Part shown: one piece after another, positions 10,778 through 20,319 of the stretch
Layout: every line of letters begins with the position of its first letter
How positions within the stretch are numbered: position 1 is the first letter of the stretch
Origin: Microbulbifer celer
GTDB taxonomy: Bacteria > Pseudomonadota > Gammaproteobacteria > Pseudomonadales > Cellvibrionaceae
NCBI RefSeq assembly: GCF_020991125.1
Contig: NZ_CP087715.1
Coordinates: forward strand, 3,587,001-3,651,000
Reading direction: 5' to 3'
Length of the DNA: 64,000 nucleotides
Position numbers and translations under genes: made by a program
The notes under the pieces: generated by a model
What the model was told of the DNA's origin: nothing
Seen by the model: only the letters and a program-made list of their open reading frames with translations
Databases searched by the model: none

Positions 10778-11362
10778 ATGCATAACCCCAATCTCGACAG
10801 CGATCTCACCCACGGCAGCCTGCGCGGCCAGTTCCTGCTCGCCATGCCCGCCATGGAAGATCCCCGCTTCCAGAAAACCGTGACGTTCATCTGTGAGCAC
10901 CGCGCCGACGGCGCCATGGGCATTGTGGTCAACGCCCCAAGCAATGTGTCCTGGCGGGAAGTGTTCGAGCAACTGTCCCTGAAAGACGTCAGTCAGCGGG
11001 GCGAAGAACCGGTACTGATGGGCGGCCCCGTCTCCCAGGAACAGGGATTCGTGCTGCACGGCCGCGGCATGCAGTTTGCCTCCACCGCTGAAGTCACCGA
11101 CGAAATCAGCCTTACCGCGTCCAAAGACATCCTCGAATCCCTCGCCGCCGGACGCGGCCCCGACGACGTCCTGCTGGCCCTCGGCTATGCGGGCTGGGGC
11201 CCCGGCCAACTGGAGGAAGAACTCACCGACAACGCCTGGCTGACCCTGCCGGCGGAACCGGAAATCCTGTTCGCCACCCCGTGCGAAAAACGCTGGCAGA
11301 CCGCCGCCGCCCGCCACGGTATCGATCTCAGCGGGATCAGCTCCCAGTCCGGCCACGCCTGA
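10778..11362 (+). CDS. algH: YqgE/AlgH family protein
   Basis: Conserved cytoplasmic protein of unclear biochemical role (DUF179), 194 residues, near the 187 typical of the family. Family landmarks: SLRGQFLLAMPAMEDPRFQK at the start, the HRADGAMGIVVN segment, VLMGGPVSQEQGFVLH, and YAGWGPGQLEEEL in the middle. The stop overlaps the ruvX start (TGATG), so the two are translationally linked. AlgH was first named as an alginate regulator in Pseudomonas. Confidence 0.95.
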   Translation: MHNPNLDSDLTHGSLRGQFLLAMPAMEDPRFQKTVTFICEHRADGAMGIVVNAPSNVSWREVFEQLSLKDVSQRGEEPVLMGGPVSQEQGFVLHGRGMQFASTAEVTDEISLTASKDILESLAAGRGPDDVLLALGYAGWGPGQLEEELTDNAWLTLPAEPEILFATPCEKRWQTAAARHGIDLSGISSQSGHA

Positions 11363-11781
11363 TGAGTGCCACGACCGCCCTCGCCTTCGACTTCGGCACC
11401 GGCTCCATCGGCCTCGCCTACGGCCAGAGCCTCACCGGCAGCGCCCGCGAGCTGGCGCCACTGCCGGCAAAAGACGGCAAGCCGGACTGGGTTCAGGTGG
11501 AAAAAATCCTCCAGGAATGGCGCCCCAACGTCCTGCTGGTGGGCCTGCCCCTGAATATGGATGGCACAGAAAGTGACTTTTGCGCCCGTGCGCGCAAGTT
11601 CGGCAACCGCTTACACGGCCGTTTCGGCCTGCCGGTGGAATACGCCGATGAACGCCTCAGCACCCGCGCCGCCAAAGACGAAGCTCGCGAGCGCGGCCAC
11701 CGCGGCGATTACGCCGACAACCCCATCGACTCCATCGCCGCGCGCATCTTTCTCGAGGACTGGTTGCGGCAGCAGCCCTGA
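11362..11781 (+). CDS. ruvX: RuvX/YqgF, Holliday junction resolvase-like nuclease
   Basis: RNase H-fold protein of 139 residues, implicated in pre-16S rRNA 5' end processing and resembling Holliday junction resolvases. It shows the family pattern: LAFDFGTGSIGLAYG at the N-terminus, LLVGLPLNMDGTESDF in the middle, and EYADERLSTRAA with acidic active-site residues. The longer open frame upstream overlaps algH; the ATG overlapping the algH stop was chosen because it puts the catalytic Asp close to the N-terminus as usual. Confidence 0.95.
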   Translation: MSATTALAFDFGTGSIGLAYGQSLTGSARELAPLPAKDGKPDWVQVEKILQEWRPNVLLVGLPLNMDGTESDFCARARKFGNRLHGRFGLPVEYADERLSTRAAKDEARERGHRGDYADNPIDSIAARIFLEDWLRQQP

Positions 11782-11868
11782 GCGCAAAGTCGCACCGCAT
11801 TTCCCTGCCCCCAGTCTCTCTCAAACTGTTAGACTTGCCGCCGAATTTTCAATCGACTTTTCAACCGC

Positions 11869-12831
11869 ATGTCTGACAACGCCGTTTCACAATCCGCCCT
11901 CTCCCGCATCGTCATCGCCACCCGCCAGAGCGCCCTCGCCCTGTGGCAGGCCAATTTCGTCAAACAACAGCTGGAGTTGCACCACCCGCAACTGGAAGTG
12001 GAACTGCTGCCCCTGACCAGCCGTGGCGACCAGCTGCTGGACATTCCTCTCAGCAAAGTGGGCGGCAAAGGCCTGTTCGTGAAAGAGCTGGAAAGAGCAA
12101 TGCTGGACGGGGAAGCGGATATCGCCGTGCACTCCATGAAAGACGTACCAATGGAGTTCCCCGAAGGCCTGCACCTGCCGGTGATCTGCGAGCGCGAAGA
12201 CCCGCGCGACGCCTTTGTGAGCAATCACTACAAAACCCTCGACGACCTGCCCAAGGGTGCCGTAGTCGGCACATCGAGCCTGCGCCGCCAGTGCCAGGTA
12301 CTGGCCCGCCGTCCGGATCTGGAAGTGAAGTTCCTGCGCGGCAACGTCAACACCCGTCTCGCCAAAATGGACGCCGGTGAGTACGACGCCATCATCCTCG
12401 CCGCCGCCGGTCTGCTGCGCCTGGAGATGCACGACCGCATCGCCGACTTCATCGCCCCGGAAATCCTGCTGCCCGCCGGCGGCCAGGGCGCCGTGGGTAT
12501 CGAATCCCGCCGCGACCCGGCGCTGGATGCACTGCTCGCCCCCCTGCACCACACCGAAACCAGCCACCGTCTGATCGCCGAGCGCGCACTGGTACGCCGC
12601 CTCAACGGCAGCTGCCAGGTGCCCATCGGCTGCTATGCCACCCTGCAAAGTGGAGAGGGTGGAGAGGGCGAAGACCAGCTACATGTACGCGGCCTGGTAG
12701 GCAGCCCGGATGGCGAAACCATGCTGCACTCTGAAGTGCACGGCCCGGTCAGCGAAGCCGACGCCCTCGGCGTGCGCCTCGCGGAGCAACTGCTGCAGGC
12801 AGGGGCCGACAAGGTCCTCGCCGCGCTGTAA
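11869..12831 (+). CDS. hemC: Porphobilinogen deaminase (hydroxymethylbilane synthase)
   Basis: Condenses four porphobilinogen molecules into hydroxymethylbilane, the third step from aminolaevulinate in tetrapyrrole synthesis. 320 residues. Landmarks: [16 protein letters not shown] at the start, [11 protein letters not shown], and [10 protein letters not shown] with the dipyrromethane cofactor cysteine at about residue 249. First gene of a hemC-hemD-hemX-hemY cluster on the plus strand. In Pseudomonas hemC lies beside algR; here the algZ/algR pair is over 40 kb away. Confidence 0.97.
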   Translation: MSDNAVSQSALSRIVIATRQSALALWQANFVKQQLELHHPQLEVELLPLTSRGDQLLDIPLSKVGGKGLFVKELERAMLDGEADIAVHSMKDVPMEFPEGLHLPVICEREDPRDAFVSNHYKTLDDLPKGAVVGTSSLRRQCQVLARRPDLEVKFLRGNVNTRLAKMDAGEYDAIILAAAGLLRLEMHDRIADFIAPEILLPAGGQGAVGIESRRDPALDALLAPLHHTETSHRLIAERALVRRLNGSCQVPIGCYATLQSGEGGEGEDQLHVRGLVGSPDGETMLHSEVHGPVSEADALGVRLAEQLLQAGADKVLAAL

Positions 12832-12877
12832 ACAAAACAACCAATCTAAAACGACATTGTCAGCCAGCCCAGCCAAT

Positions 12878-13669
12878 ATGAGCCAGTCACTGCAGGGAAA
12901 GCACATCCTGATCACCCGCCCGGCACACCAGAGTGCCGGCTGGCAACAGGTGCTCGCCGCGGAAGGTGCCATCAGCCACAGCATCCCCCTGCTCGCCATT
13001 GTGCCCATCACCGCAGACAGTGACCCGGAGGGCGCGCAGGCGATCAAAAATCGCATTCTGGATTTTGATCAGTACGACCACGCGATTTTCGTATCTATAA
13101 ATGCCGTGCAGTACGGCTTCGACTGGCTCGACGACTACTGGCCGCAACTGCCCCAGGGCCCCCGCTATTACGCCATTGGCGCCGCCACCGCCCGCGCTAT
13201 TCAAGACCGCGGTGCCGAGCCCAGGGCAGACAGCGAACACAACACCATGGATTCCGAGGCACTGCTGGCCCTGCCCTCGCTGCAACAGTCAGCGGATCAG
13301 CGCGTGATCATCTTCCGCGGTCGCGGCGGCCGCACCCTGATGGGCGACACCCTGCGACAGCGCGGCGCCCGGGTGGACTACTGCGAGTTGTATCAGCGCC
13401 AGTTACCCGCAGAAGCCGAGTCGGCACTGCGCGACTACAACCAGCCCGTCGACGCCATTACCGTGCACAGCGGCGAAACCCTCGACAACCTGCATCATTG
13501 CCTGCAGGCCACAAAGCGCGAAGACCTGCGCACCCTGCCCCTGATCTGCCCCAGCGTACGTGTCGCCACCCGCGCCCACGATCTCGGTTTTGCCCGCGCC
13601 GAGGCCGCGATCAATGCCGGAGACAGCGCCATGCTCGCCGCCCTGCGAGAGGCTCTCGCCGCCGGATAA
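12878..13669 (+). CDS. hemD: Uroporphyrinogen-III synthase
   Basis: Closes and inverts ring D of hydroxymethylbilane to give uroporphyrinogen III. 263 residues. HemD is poorly conserved, but the pattern is clear: GKHILITRPAHQSAGW at the start, a middle YAIGAATARAI, and DAITVHSGETLDNLHHCL before the C-terminal VRVATRAHDLGF. Start placed at MSQSLQGK, just before the first strand, rather than the longer frame that overlaps hemC. Confidence 0.93.
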   Translation: MSQSLQGKHILITRPAHQSAGWQQVLAAEGAISHSIPLLAIVPITADSDPEGAQAIKNRILDFDQYDHAIFVSINAVQYGFDWLDDYWPQLPQGPRYYAIGAATARAIQDRGAEPRADSEHNTMDSEALLALPSLQQSADQRVIIFRGRGGRTLMGDTLRQRGARVDYCELYQRQLPAEAESALRDYNQPVDAITVHSGETLDNLHHCLQATKREDLRTLPLICPSVRVATRAHDLGFARAEAAINAGDSAMLAALREALAAG

Positions 13670-13844
13670 CTCAGACATAACGCACAAGGCGGTAAAATAT
13701 TTCATTTGCGCGCCAGACTCCGTATAAACAACCGCATCAGTCGCTATAATTTGGCGACAAAATTCTTTCGGCACCCGGGTCTACAAGGCGCCCGACCGCG
13801 CAACGGCGCCTCCCGCGAGCAAACGAATCCCTGAGCGACACATC

Positions 13845-15404
13845 ATGAGCGATAAAAAAACCCCGACGCCCGGCAGCCAGAGTAAACCCGAGAAGCAGGT
13901 GCCGCCGACGAAGGACGTCCCGCTGGTGACAGAGAAGGTTGAGCCGGACCAGGCTGCCGGCGAAAAAGCCGGATCGAAGAGCAATTTCGCCAAAGCGGAT
14001 CAGGCGCGGGGGAAAGACAGTAACGGAGACAAGGGCGGAAATGGCGGCGGCAAGCAGGGTAAAGCCGCCAAAGCCCCCCGCAAAGGCCATGGCTGGCTCT
14101 GGTTCTGGCTGTTTATCCTATTGCTGATCGCGGCCGCCGTCGCCGCCTGGTACTTCCTTCCCGCGGTACGCCAGCAGGTCGACCCACACCTGCGGGAGGT
14201 CCCGGTTGTGGGCAAGTTTTTTGACAGCCACACCGCCCTTGCCGGCGACACATCGCGCAACAATGCAAGCGCCGCGGACACTGCGGATACCCGCGTCACG
14301 GACAGACAATCCAGCTCCGACACCGCGACGCCCACCGCCGACAGCGGTTCCGACACTACCCGCTCCGCGGAATCCGGCACTGACACATCGGGCAACGACC
14401 GCGAAACAGGCACAGATCAAAATACAGACCAAAGAACTGCGCAGCCCGATCAATCCGCACGTCAGGCCAGCCCGCCGACACAACAACCAGGCGCTACATC
14501 GCCGACACCACCACCGGCGGTCGACCACACCAAGGAGTTGCGCCAACAGCTGGAGCAACAGGCGCAGACCATCGCCCGCCTGCAACAGCAACTCGCCGGG
14601 CTGCAGCGCAATGTCACCGCCCAGGGCAATCGCCTCAGCCAGCTCGGTAATGCCAGCCGCGAAGACTGGCAACTGGCGGAAGCAGACTACCTGCTGCGCC
14701 TTGCCGGCCAGCGCCTGAAGCTGGAACAGAACAGCCGCGCGGCCCTCGGCCTGGTACAGGAAGTGGACAAGATCCTGCGCAACCTGGACCTGCCGGACCT
14801 GTACGGCGTACGCCAACAACTGGCCGGGGATCTCACCGCCCTCAAGCTGGTGGAAAATGTCGATCGTGAAGGGTTATACCTGCGCCTGCGGGCGCTGGAA
14901 GAGCAGATGGTCAAACTCAACATCCAACCCCAGTTCGACCTCGCCAAACAGGCAGACATCGCCGCCGGTGAAAACGCCGCCCCCGGCAAAGACAACGTCG
15001 AGTCCAGCTGGAACAATTTTGTCAATTTCCTCAAGGGCTCCATCCGCATCCGCGACGCCGAGGTGGACCCGGTGCTGCTCTCCCCCCAGAGTGAAAGCCG
15101 TTTCCGCCAGGGACTCCAGCTCAGTATGGAACAGGCGGAACTGGCGCTGCTACGCGCGGATGAAACCGTTTATCAGGACGCGCTGCAACGCGCCACCAAA
15201 CTGCTGCAGGAATATGGCGTCGACAACCGTCAACGTCAGGTCATCCTGAAAGAACTGCAGGAACTGTCCGGAGTGACGGTGGCCACAGAGCTGCCAGACC
15301 TCAGCGCATCCCAGACCGCCCTGCGCAATTACATCGACCGCATGCACAAAATGTCCTCCGGCCAGGATGACAGCAGCAGTCGCATTCCGGGGGGCAGCCA
15401 GTGA
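13845..15404 (+). CDS. hemX: HemX family membrane protein
   Basis: 519-residue protein of the HemX family, often misannotated as uroporphyrinogen-III C-methyltransferase; its biochemical role is unsettled. Highly charged cytoplasmic N-terminus rich in Lys/Gly, one TM helix (about residues 84-108), a low-complexity Thr/Asp/Ser region, then a coiled coil (LRQQLEQQAQTIARLQQQLA) and the conserved WQLAEADYLLRLAGQRL motif. Its TGA overlaps the GTG start of hemY by 4 nt, indicating coupled translation. Confidence 0.93.
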   Translation: MSDKKTPTPGSQSKPEKQVPPTKDVPLVTEKVEPDQAAGEKAGSKSNFAKADQARGKDSNGDKGGNGGGKQGKAAKAPRKGHGWLWFWLFILLLIAAAVAAWYFLPAVRQQVDPHLREVPVVGKFFDSHTALAGDTSRNNASAADTADTRVTDRQSSSDTATPTADSGSDTTRSAESGTDTSGNDRETGTDQNTDQRTAQPDQSARQASPPTQQPGATSPTPPPAVDHTKELRQQLEQQAQTIARLQQQLAGLQRNVTAQGNRLSQLGNASREDWQLAEADYLLRLAGQRLKLEQNSRAALGLVQEVDKILRNLDLPDLYGVRQQLAGDLTALKLVENVDREGLYLRLRALEEQMVKLNIQPQFDLAKQADIAAGENAAPGKDNVESSWNNFVNFLKGSIRIRDAEVDPVLLSPQSESRFRQGLQLSMEQAELALLRADETVYQDALQRATKLLQEYGVDNRQRQVILKELQELSGVTVATELPDLSASQTALRNYIDRMHKMSSGQDDSSSRIPGGSQ

Positions 15405-16654
15405 AACGTTTCCTCTTTTTTGCCCTGGTACTGCTCCTCGGCGGCGCCGCCCTCACCGAAGCAATCCGCTCCTACCCCGGCTACCTGATGCTGATGATCG
15501 GTGGCGACGCCGGTAAACAGATCGAAATGAACCTGTGGGTGGCGGTCGGCGCTCTGGCTCTGGGCATTCTCGCCCTGTTCCTGTTCTTCTGGCTCCTGCG
15601 CAGTATCGCCCGCGCCATCGAAGGCGGGTTCAGTCGCATCCGCTTTGGCCGCAGCCGCATGGCCCGGCGCAGGCTTACTAACGGGCTGGTGGAATACATG
15701 GAAGGCAACTGGGCCCGCGCCCGTCGCCTGCTGCTGAAAAGTGCCGCGCGCTCCGATGCGCCCATCATCAACTACCTCGCCGCCGCCCGCAGTGCTTTTG
15801 AACTGGGCTACCGGGATGAAGCCAACGAACTGCTGGCGAAAGCGGAAGCCACCGGTGACGACACCCAGCTCGCCGTCGCCATCAGCCAGGCGCGTATGCA
15901 GCTGCTGGATCAGCACTACGAACAGTGCATTGCCAGCCTGCGTCGCGCCATGCAGGAAGAACCCAACCACCCTGCACTCCTGCAGCTGTTGCGCCAGGCC
16001 TACCACCACATCGGCGAATGGAACGGACTGCGGGAGCTGCTGCCGCGGTTGGAAAAGCACGCCAACATGCCCGAGTCGCAACTTCAGCAGCTGGAACTCG
16101 AGGTATACCAGCATCTGCTGAAAGATGCCGCCGATCACAAAGACCGGGAAAAGCTGCGGGAGATCTGGCAGAGCCTGAACGGCCGCTGGCAACGCAATAT
16201 CGAACTGCGCAATCAATACGGCGCCATGTTGCACAAAGTTGGGGACGATGTAGAAGCAGAAAAACATCTGCGCTGGATTCTCAACCGGGAGTGGCGTGCA
16301 GACACGGTGCGCCTGTATGGGCACCTCAGCGGTGCCGACGCGAGCCACCAGCTGGGCGTCGCCGATGGCTGGCAGAAAGAGTACGGTGAAAATGCCGACC
16401 TGCTCACCTGCCTTGGCCGGTTGTGCCTGCGCAATGAAATCTGGGGTAAAGCCCGCCAGTACTTTGAGAAAAGTCTGCTTTTGCGCTCAGATCCCGCCAC
16501 CTCGGCGGAACTGGCACGGTTACTGTTTGCCTTAGGAGAGAAAGAGCAGGCCGCACGACTGTATGAGCAGGGGCTGTTACAAGCGGTATCCGACCTACCC
16601 GAGCTCCCCCTGCCGGGCCAGGGTTCCAAGCTCCTGAATGCCCGGGCGTCATAA
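15401..16654 (+). CDS. hemY: HemY family protein (TPR membrane protein)
   Basis: 417-residue inner-membrane protein of the proteobacterial HemY family (not the Bacillus protoporphyrinogen oxidase). Two TM helices at about residues 3-22 and 43-67, then a cytoplasmic tetratricopeptide-like helical domain; the family motif RSYPGYLMLMIGG lies between the helices. GTG start within the hemX stop. Known to be co-transcribed with hemCDX in gammaproteobacteria; exact role in haem synthesis is not established. Confidence 0.94.
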   Translation: MKRFLFFALVLLLGGAALTEAIRSYPGYLMLMIGGDAGKQIEMNLWVAVGALALGILALFLFFWLLRSIARAIEGGFSRIRFGRSRMARRRLTNGLVEYMEGNWARARRLLLKSAARSDAPIINYLAAARSAFELGYRDEANELLAKAEATGDDTQLAVAISQARMQLLDQHYEQCIASLRRAMQEEPNHPALLQLLRQAYHHIGEWNGLRELLPRLEKHANMPESQLQQLELEVYQHLLKDAADHKDREKLREIWQSLNGRWQRNIELRNQYGAMLHKVGDDVEAEKHLRWILNREWRADTVRLYGHLSGADASHQLGVADGWQKEYGENADLLTCLGRLCLRNEIWGKARQYFEKSLLLRSDPATSAELARLLFALGEKEQAARLYEQGLLQAVSDLPELPLPGQGSKLLNARAS

Positions 16655-16700
16655 CCCGGGCACAACCGCATATAAACCATAACGGAGACACAATCGCTTT

Positions 16701-17789
16701 ATGTGGTACAACAAACGAAGTTATCCGAATCCAGTCCATCAGGCCTCCCATAAATTTACAAATCCTTTGCTCAATCTCTCCCTCGCTTTTGCACTACTCG
16801 CCGCCACTCTCCTCACTACGCCCGCAACCGTCGCACAAGCAATAACACTCAAACCCCAGGACGCCCTGCTCAGCCACTACGACTATCCATACCCGGTTAA
16901 AACGTTCGAAGTGACCGCACAGCAGCGCCCACTGCGTATGGCGTATATGGATGTAGCACCAGAGAAAGACGCCAATGGAGAGACCGTCCTGCTACTGCAC
17001 GGCAAGAACTTCTCTGGCGCCTACTGGGCGCGCACCATCAAGAACCTCACAAACCAGGGATACCGGGTGATTGCGCCCGATCAGATCGGCTTCGGCAAGT
17101 CCAGCAAACCGGAAGGGTTTCAGTTTTCCTTCCAGGCACTGGCAGATAACAGCAAGGCTCTACTGGATGCGCTGGGCGTAGAACGTGTGATGGTAGCCGG
17201 GCACTCCATGGGCGGCATGCTCGCCACCCGGTTCGCACTGATGTTTCCGGATACGGTGGAAAAACTGGTCCTGATCAACCCCATCGGCCTGGAGGACTGG
17301 AAACGCACCACACCCTATCAACCCATCGATCAGGCCATCGCCCAGGAAAAGCAGCAAACCCCGGCAACGGTCAAAAACTATATGACCGCCGCCTATTTCG
17401 ATGGCAAATGGAAGGCGGAGTACAACCCGCTACTGGCAATTCAGGCCGGATGGACCATCGGCCCCGATGCGGACCGCATCGCAGAGATCGACGCCCTCAC
17501 TTCCGATATGGTGTTCACTCAGCCGGTGCTGTATGAATTTGGTGATCTCAACGCGCCCACGCTATTGATTATTGGCACCCGCGACCGCACCGCGATTGGC
17601 CGCAATCGCGCCCCGGATTCCATCCGCCCGCAACTGGGCCGCTATGATCGCCTGGGGAAACTGACTGCAGACGCCATTCCCAATGCACAGCTCGTGGAAC
17701 TGGACAACATCGGTCATGTACCGCAGTTTGAAGATTTTGATCGCTATATGATGGCGTTTAGTGAATTTCTGAAAAACGATAGGGAATGA
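16701..17789 (+). CDS. Secreted alpha/beta hydrolase
   Basis: Predicted exported hydrolase of 362 residues with a long N-terminal signal (hydrophobic core at about residues 23-45, ending VAQA). Alpha/beta-hydrolase signatures: [13 protein letters not shown] oxyanion region, nucleophile elbow GHSMGG with Ser at about 169, and a late [10 protein letters not shown] containing the catalytic His. Substrate unknown. A perfect 8-bp hairpin follows the stop. It is the last gene before the accessory block. Confidence 0.88.
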   Translation: MWYNKRSYPNPVHQASHKFTNPLLNLSLAFALLAATLLTTPATVAQAITLKPQDALLSHYDYPYPVKTFEVTAQQRPLRMAYMDVAPEKDANGETVLLLHGKNFSGAYWARTIKNLTNQGYRVIAPDQIGFGKSSKPEGFQFSFQALADNSKALLDALGVERVMVAGHSMGGMLATRFALMFPDTVEKLVLINPIGLEDWKRTTPYQPIDQAIAQEKQQTPATVKNYMTAAYFDGKWKAEYNPLLAIQAGWTIGPDADRIAEIDALTSDMVFTQPVLYEFGDLNAPTLLIIGTRDRTAIGRNRAPDSIRPQLGRYDRLGKLTADAIPNAQLVELDNIGHVPQFEDFDRYMMAFSEFLKNDRE

Positions 17790-17810
17790 ACCATCCCCGA
17801 GGAAATTCAA

Positions 17811-17832
17811 CCCGGTACAAGGAAGTACCGGG
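17811..17832 (+). terminator. Hairpin after the hydrolase gene
   Basis: Perfect 8-bp stem (CCCGGTAC / GTACCGGG) with a 6-nt loop, 22 nt after the hydrolase stop. There is no clear T tract, so it may be a weak terminator or a transcript-stabilising hairpin. Confidence 0.4.
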
Positions 17833-17867
17833 CTCCAACCGTATGGGGAAAATCAGCGACTCAAAAA

Positions 17868-18191
17868 CTACAGGCGACTTTCTTGTGTCGCCGCTACTGA
17901 AACGACCGTGTTGTTCTCTACCGTCACCACCACCAGGAACATACCGCCAATATCTCCTCGTAGCTTATAAGTGAGGACTTCGCGCTTGACAGGGTCATTC
18001 CCAACCCCCTCGTCCACCGCAATGGTCTCCACCTCCTGATACATCGGCGCCCCCGCAATTGCGATCACCTCAGACTTACTCTTGCCAGTAGAGATCAGTT
18101 TTCCACTGGCCAGCCGAAAACTACCCGCCGCATTGACACTCAACGCATACAAGATTGCAGTCAATAAAACCAAGAGATTCAATTTTTTCAT
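17868..18191 (-). CDS. Small secreted protein, DUF2845-like
   Basis: 107 residues with a cleavable-looking signal (MKKLNLLVLLTAILYALSVNA). The mature part begins FRLASGKLISTGKSKSEVI and continues AGAPMYQEVE, resembling the DUF2845 / SmpA-like pattern of small periplasmic proteins; the C-terminus has hydrophobic beta strands. Start placed at MKKLNLL, the beginning of the signal. It faces the upstream hydrolase (convergent). No attC site is visible around it, so it need not be a cassette. Confidence 0.65.
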   Translation of the reverse strand: MKKLNLLVLLTAILYALSVNAAGSFRLASGKLISTGKSKSEVIAIAGAPMYQEVETIAVDEGVGNDPVKREVLTYKLRGDIGGMFLVVVTVENNTVVSVAATQESRL

Positions 18192-18236
18192 GTCATCTAC
18201 CCTCGCCGTTAAACCGCTCGAACACAACTGGAAGCA

Positions 18237-18470
18237 TCATTCTGTCCCCTGTTCGCTAATGCGCACCACCTCCTGGTGCTTCTCAGTTGCCCACTCGTGA
18301 CACAAGTCCGATAAAAACTGAGTAAGATCCGCCTCCGATATATCAGGTGGTATAAAAATCCCCGCACGTCTTCGCTTTCCTTCCGGCCCCACATAAAATG
18401 TCGACCAGTTACCCCGGATTTTTTCTATCAGTACTTCTCTACCGAAAACATTGTATCTGTATATACTCAT
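18237..18470 (-). CDS. Small conserved protein, DUF7661-like
   Basis: 77 residues without signal or membrane segment. The pattern YRYNVFGREVLIEK, then FYVGPEGKRR and LSDLCHEWAT, resembles a family of small uncharacterised bacterial proteins that I believe is catalogued as DUF7661; the name is from memory. Function unknown. No attC site flanks it. Confidence 0.6.
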   Translation of the reverse strand: MSIYRYNVFGREVLIEKIRGNWSTFYVGPEGKRRRAGIFIPPDISEADLTQFLSDLCHEWATEKHQEVVRISEQGTE

Positions 18471-18576
18471 AGTGAACCCCCATTATCGCGCCCCGTTGTG
18501 AGCAACGCACTGCTGTAGCTGACGCCAGTAGTAACCACACAATACGCACCAGAATGGAATCAACTAATGCCCTGCA

Positions 18577-18978
18577 TCAGGATAAAGAGAACTCATACGC
18601 CTCTTTTATTAGTGGTTCAATCTTCCTTAGCTCATTAAGAGTTCCAACTTTAGCCACATGTGTGACCTGTTTTCCATCATCAACGATTTTAATAAAAATA
18701 GGACTATTAATCTCTCTTCCAAGATGAATAGCAACACGAACCGCGTCTTTCATTACTGAAAGATCGACAAATATCCGGGAACTCCGAAACAGGACATACC
18801 TATCCCTGGCAACAGTCTCAACTTTTCCCAGCTGATTAACTAATTTTTCTATAGCACCATAAACTTCGACGACTGATTCCGGCCTACCTCTTATCACATC
18901 CTCGCGATTTCCAGTGCCACAAGCATGCCTCTGGTTTTTACGCGTAAACTCTCTGTCGCATTTAGGGCATCGCCACAT
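18577..18978 (-). CDS. DUF5655 domain protein with N-terminal zinc-ribbon
   Basis: 133-residue cytoplasmic protein. The N-terminus has a short zinc-binding pattern (CPKC at 4-7, then HAC at about 18-20), followed by the DUF5655 region (RDRYVLFRSSRIFVDL, then VRVAIHLGR). DUF5655 proteins are uncharacterised and occur alone or fused to nuclease-like domains. Codon use is more AT-rich than in the core genes, consistent with acquisition. No attC is seen beside it. Confidence 0.75.
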   Translation of the reverse strand: MWRCPKCDREFTRKNQRHACGTGNREDVIRGRPESVVEVYGAIEKLVNQLGKVETVARDRYVLFRSSRIFVDLSVMKDAVRVAIHLGREINSPIFIKIVDDGKQVTHVAKVGTLNELRKIEPLIKEAYEFSLS

Positions 18979-19114
18979 TTTTTATTCCTATTCGTGTATT
19001 TTCGCGCTGATACCGAGAAAACTAGTTTCTCTACGATGCGGCACTTATCCCAATGCTCTACCATTCCGCGCGTTCACGCGAATCATCGCCACTTTTACTA
19101 AAATAATCTTATGA

Positions 19115-19648
19115 TTAAGAGAAGATTCTGAGCATAAGAACTAAGCCACAGTAACCTAAACCGGCCAAAGCAGGCAATGTGGACAAAGCAAAACCTGGTG
19201 CTCGCCACAAAACATTATTATGATATGCCAACCAAAATATCATACGGCCTACTACAAACACCCCTGAATAAATTGGCAGCAAGCTAAGGTACTGGTAAGG
19301 AAGAAGAACAGACAAGGCAAGAGTATTAATGGCGAAGACCACAATCTGCTCATGAGTATTGGATAATACTCTCAGATCAACTGCCATACCCTTAGAGTTC
19401 GCTATTACTTTTGTTGGGTCTTCAGATGGGTTTCCATAACGTTGAGAGCCGACTCGCAAAATTGTTGCCAAAAAAAGGATCGATGGAAAAACAAGACATT
19501 CTATTCCGAGCCTGACGCGCTCAATCAACACCACTTCCTGGGTGATTTTAGGGAACATATAATAGAGCGCAGAGAACAAAAACAGTGTTCCCAGAAGTCC
19601 AACGGCCATCCCCCGCTTTACGGTTTTATTATTTGACTCCTGGCTCAA
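19115..19648 (-). CDS. MAPEG family integral membrane protein
   Basis: 177 residues with about four TM helices. The pattern SNTHEQIVVFAINTLAL, then GRMIFWLAYH and RAPGFALSTLP, fits the MAPEG family, which includes membrane glutathione transferases and leukotriene-synthase-like proteins; bacterial members are mostly uncharacterised. It lies directly before the first attC site of the array at 19737 and shares the minus orientation, but no matching attC core lies at its own 3' end. Confidence 0.8.
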   Translation of the reverse strand: MSQESNNKTVKRGMAVGLLGTLFLFSALYYMFPKITQEVVLIERVRLGIECLVFPSILFLATILRVGSQRYGNPSEDPTKVIANSKGMAVDLRVLSNTHEQIVVFAINTLALSVLLPYQYLSLLPIYSGVFVVGRMIFWLAYHNNVLWRAPGFALSTLPALAGLGYCGLVLMLRIFS

Positions 19649-19736
19649 ATTACAAATTCCTTATATAGCGAAAAGTATTTCAAGGTACTCTCAGCATGAA
19701 AATTTATCGACTATTGCCTGTACTATTTCTCCATTG

Positions 19737-19823
19737 ATTTAACGCCGATCAACACACGCGGTTTTTAAGTGAAGGTAAAACGCAACGGAAAATCCATCGC
19801 CGTGAGGACTGGCTTTGTTATAC
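19737..19823 (-). repeat. attC site (short, 87 bp)
   Basis: Outer cores ATTTAAC and GTTATAC bound a short palindromic GCCG...CGGC-type element. The GTTATAC core is complementary to GTATAAC at 20167, the other end of the cupin cassette, as expected of a cassette that once circularised. The cupin gene's TAA stop lies in the core. Resembles the sites at 23712 and 35549. Confidence 0.75.
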
Positions 19824-20129
19824 GCTGCCCTCACTCTCAACGACGAGTACTCGCACCTCACCTCTTGGATGGGCCACGTGCTCCGTACCGACCGAAGCAA
19901 AGAATATGTCTCCTACCTCCATCACGGCTACTTCTTCAGCACCATTTAACCGGTAGTACATATCTACTACACCATCTAAAACGACGAAGACTTCTTCTCC
20001 GTCGTTTACGTGCCATTTGTATGGCTTATCTGTCCAATGTAGCTTTGTGGTGATTCCCTGCATGTTTGCAATATGCTTTGATCCCCAAGCACGATCGGCG
20101 GTGAAATCCTTACTTCTTACAATTTCCAT
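19818..20129 (-). CDS. Cupin-domain protein (integron cassette)
   Basis: 103-residue single cupin barrel. Motif 1 is KWHVNDGEEVFVVLDG and motif 2 GDIFFASVGTEHVAHP, supplying the His/Glu residues that usually bind a metal. No second domain; possibly a small sugar- or metabolite-binding enzyme, but the substrate is unknown. The TAA stop is part of the attC core that follows, and the matching core sits about 38 nt upstream of the ATG. Confidence 0.82.
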   Translation of the reverse strand: MEIVRSKDFTADRAWGSKHIANMQGITTKLHWTDKPYKWHVNDGEEVFVVLDGVVDMYYRLNGAEEVAVMEVGDIFFASVGTEHVAHPRGEVRVLVVESEGSV

Positions 20130-20166
20130 ATTTAAATACTTGCTAATTTCTCAGAGTTTAGGTTGT

Positions 20167-20213
20167 GTATAACGCCGCAATTACGCGCTTGTCGCGTGCA
20201 TTGCATTCTTAGC
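20167..20213 (-). repeat. Degenerate short attC-like element
   Basis: Begins with a good core (GTATAACGCCG) matching the cupin cassette but the remaining ~40 nt are shortened and end in CTTAGC instead of GTTAGR. A near-copy of the inner part (CGCTTGTCGCGTGC) occurs at 21908. Probably a decayed attC. Confidence 0.5.
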
Positions 20214-20319
20214 AAAGACCACTAAGCCTACCTTTTCGGGTAGCAGTAATGGTTGGTCTGGATAGACCCTTTGCATTAATGAATGAAAAAAACCGGAAAA
20301 ATCAGTACTAAACAAACCT

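Noticed and set aside
17868-19648. Treating the DUF2845, DUF7661, DUF5655 and MAPEG genes as integron cassettes
   Set aside because: They share the minus orientation and lower GC, but no attC core lies between them, so cassette status is unsupported.
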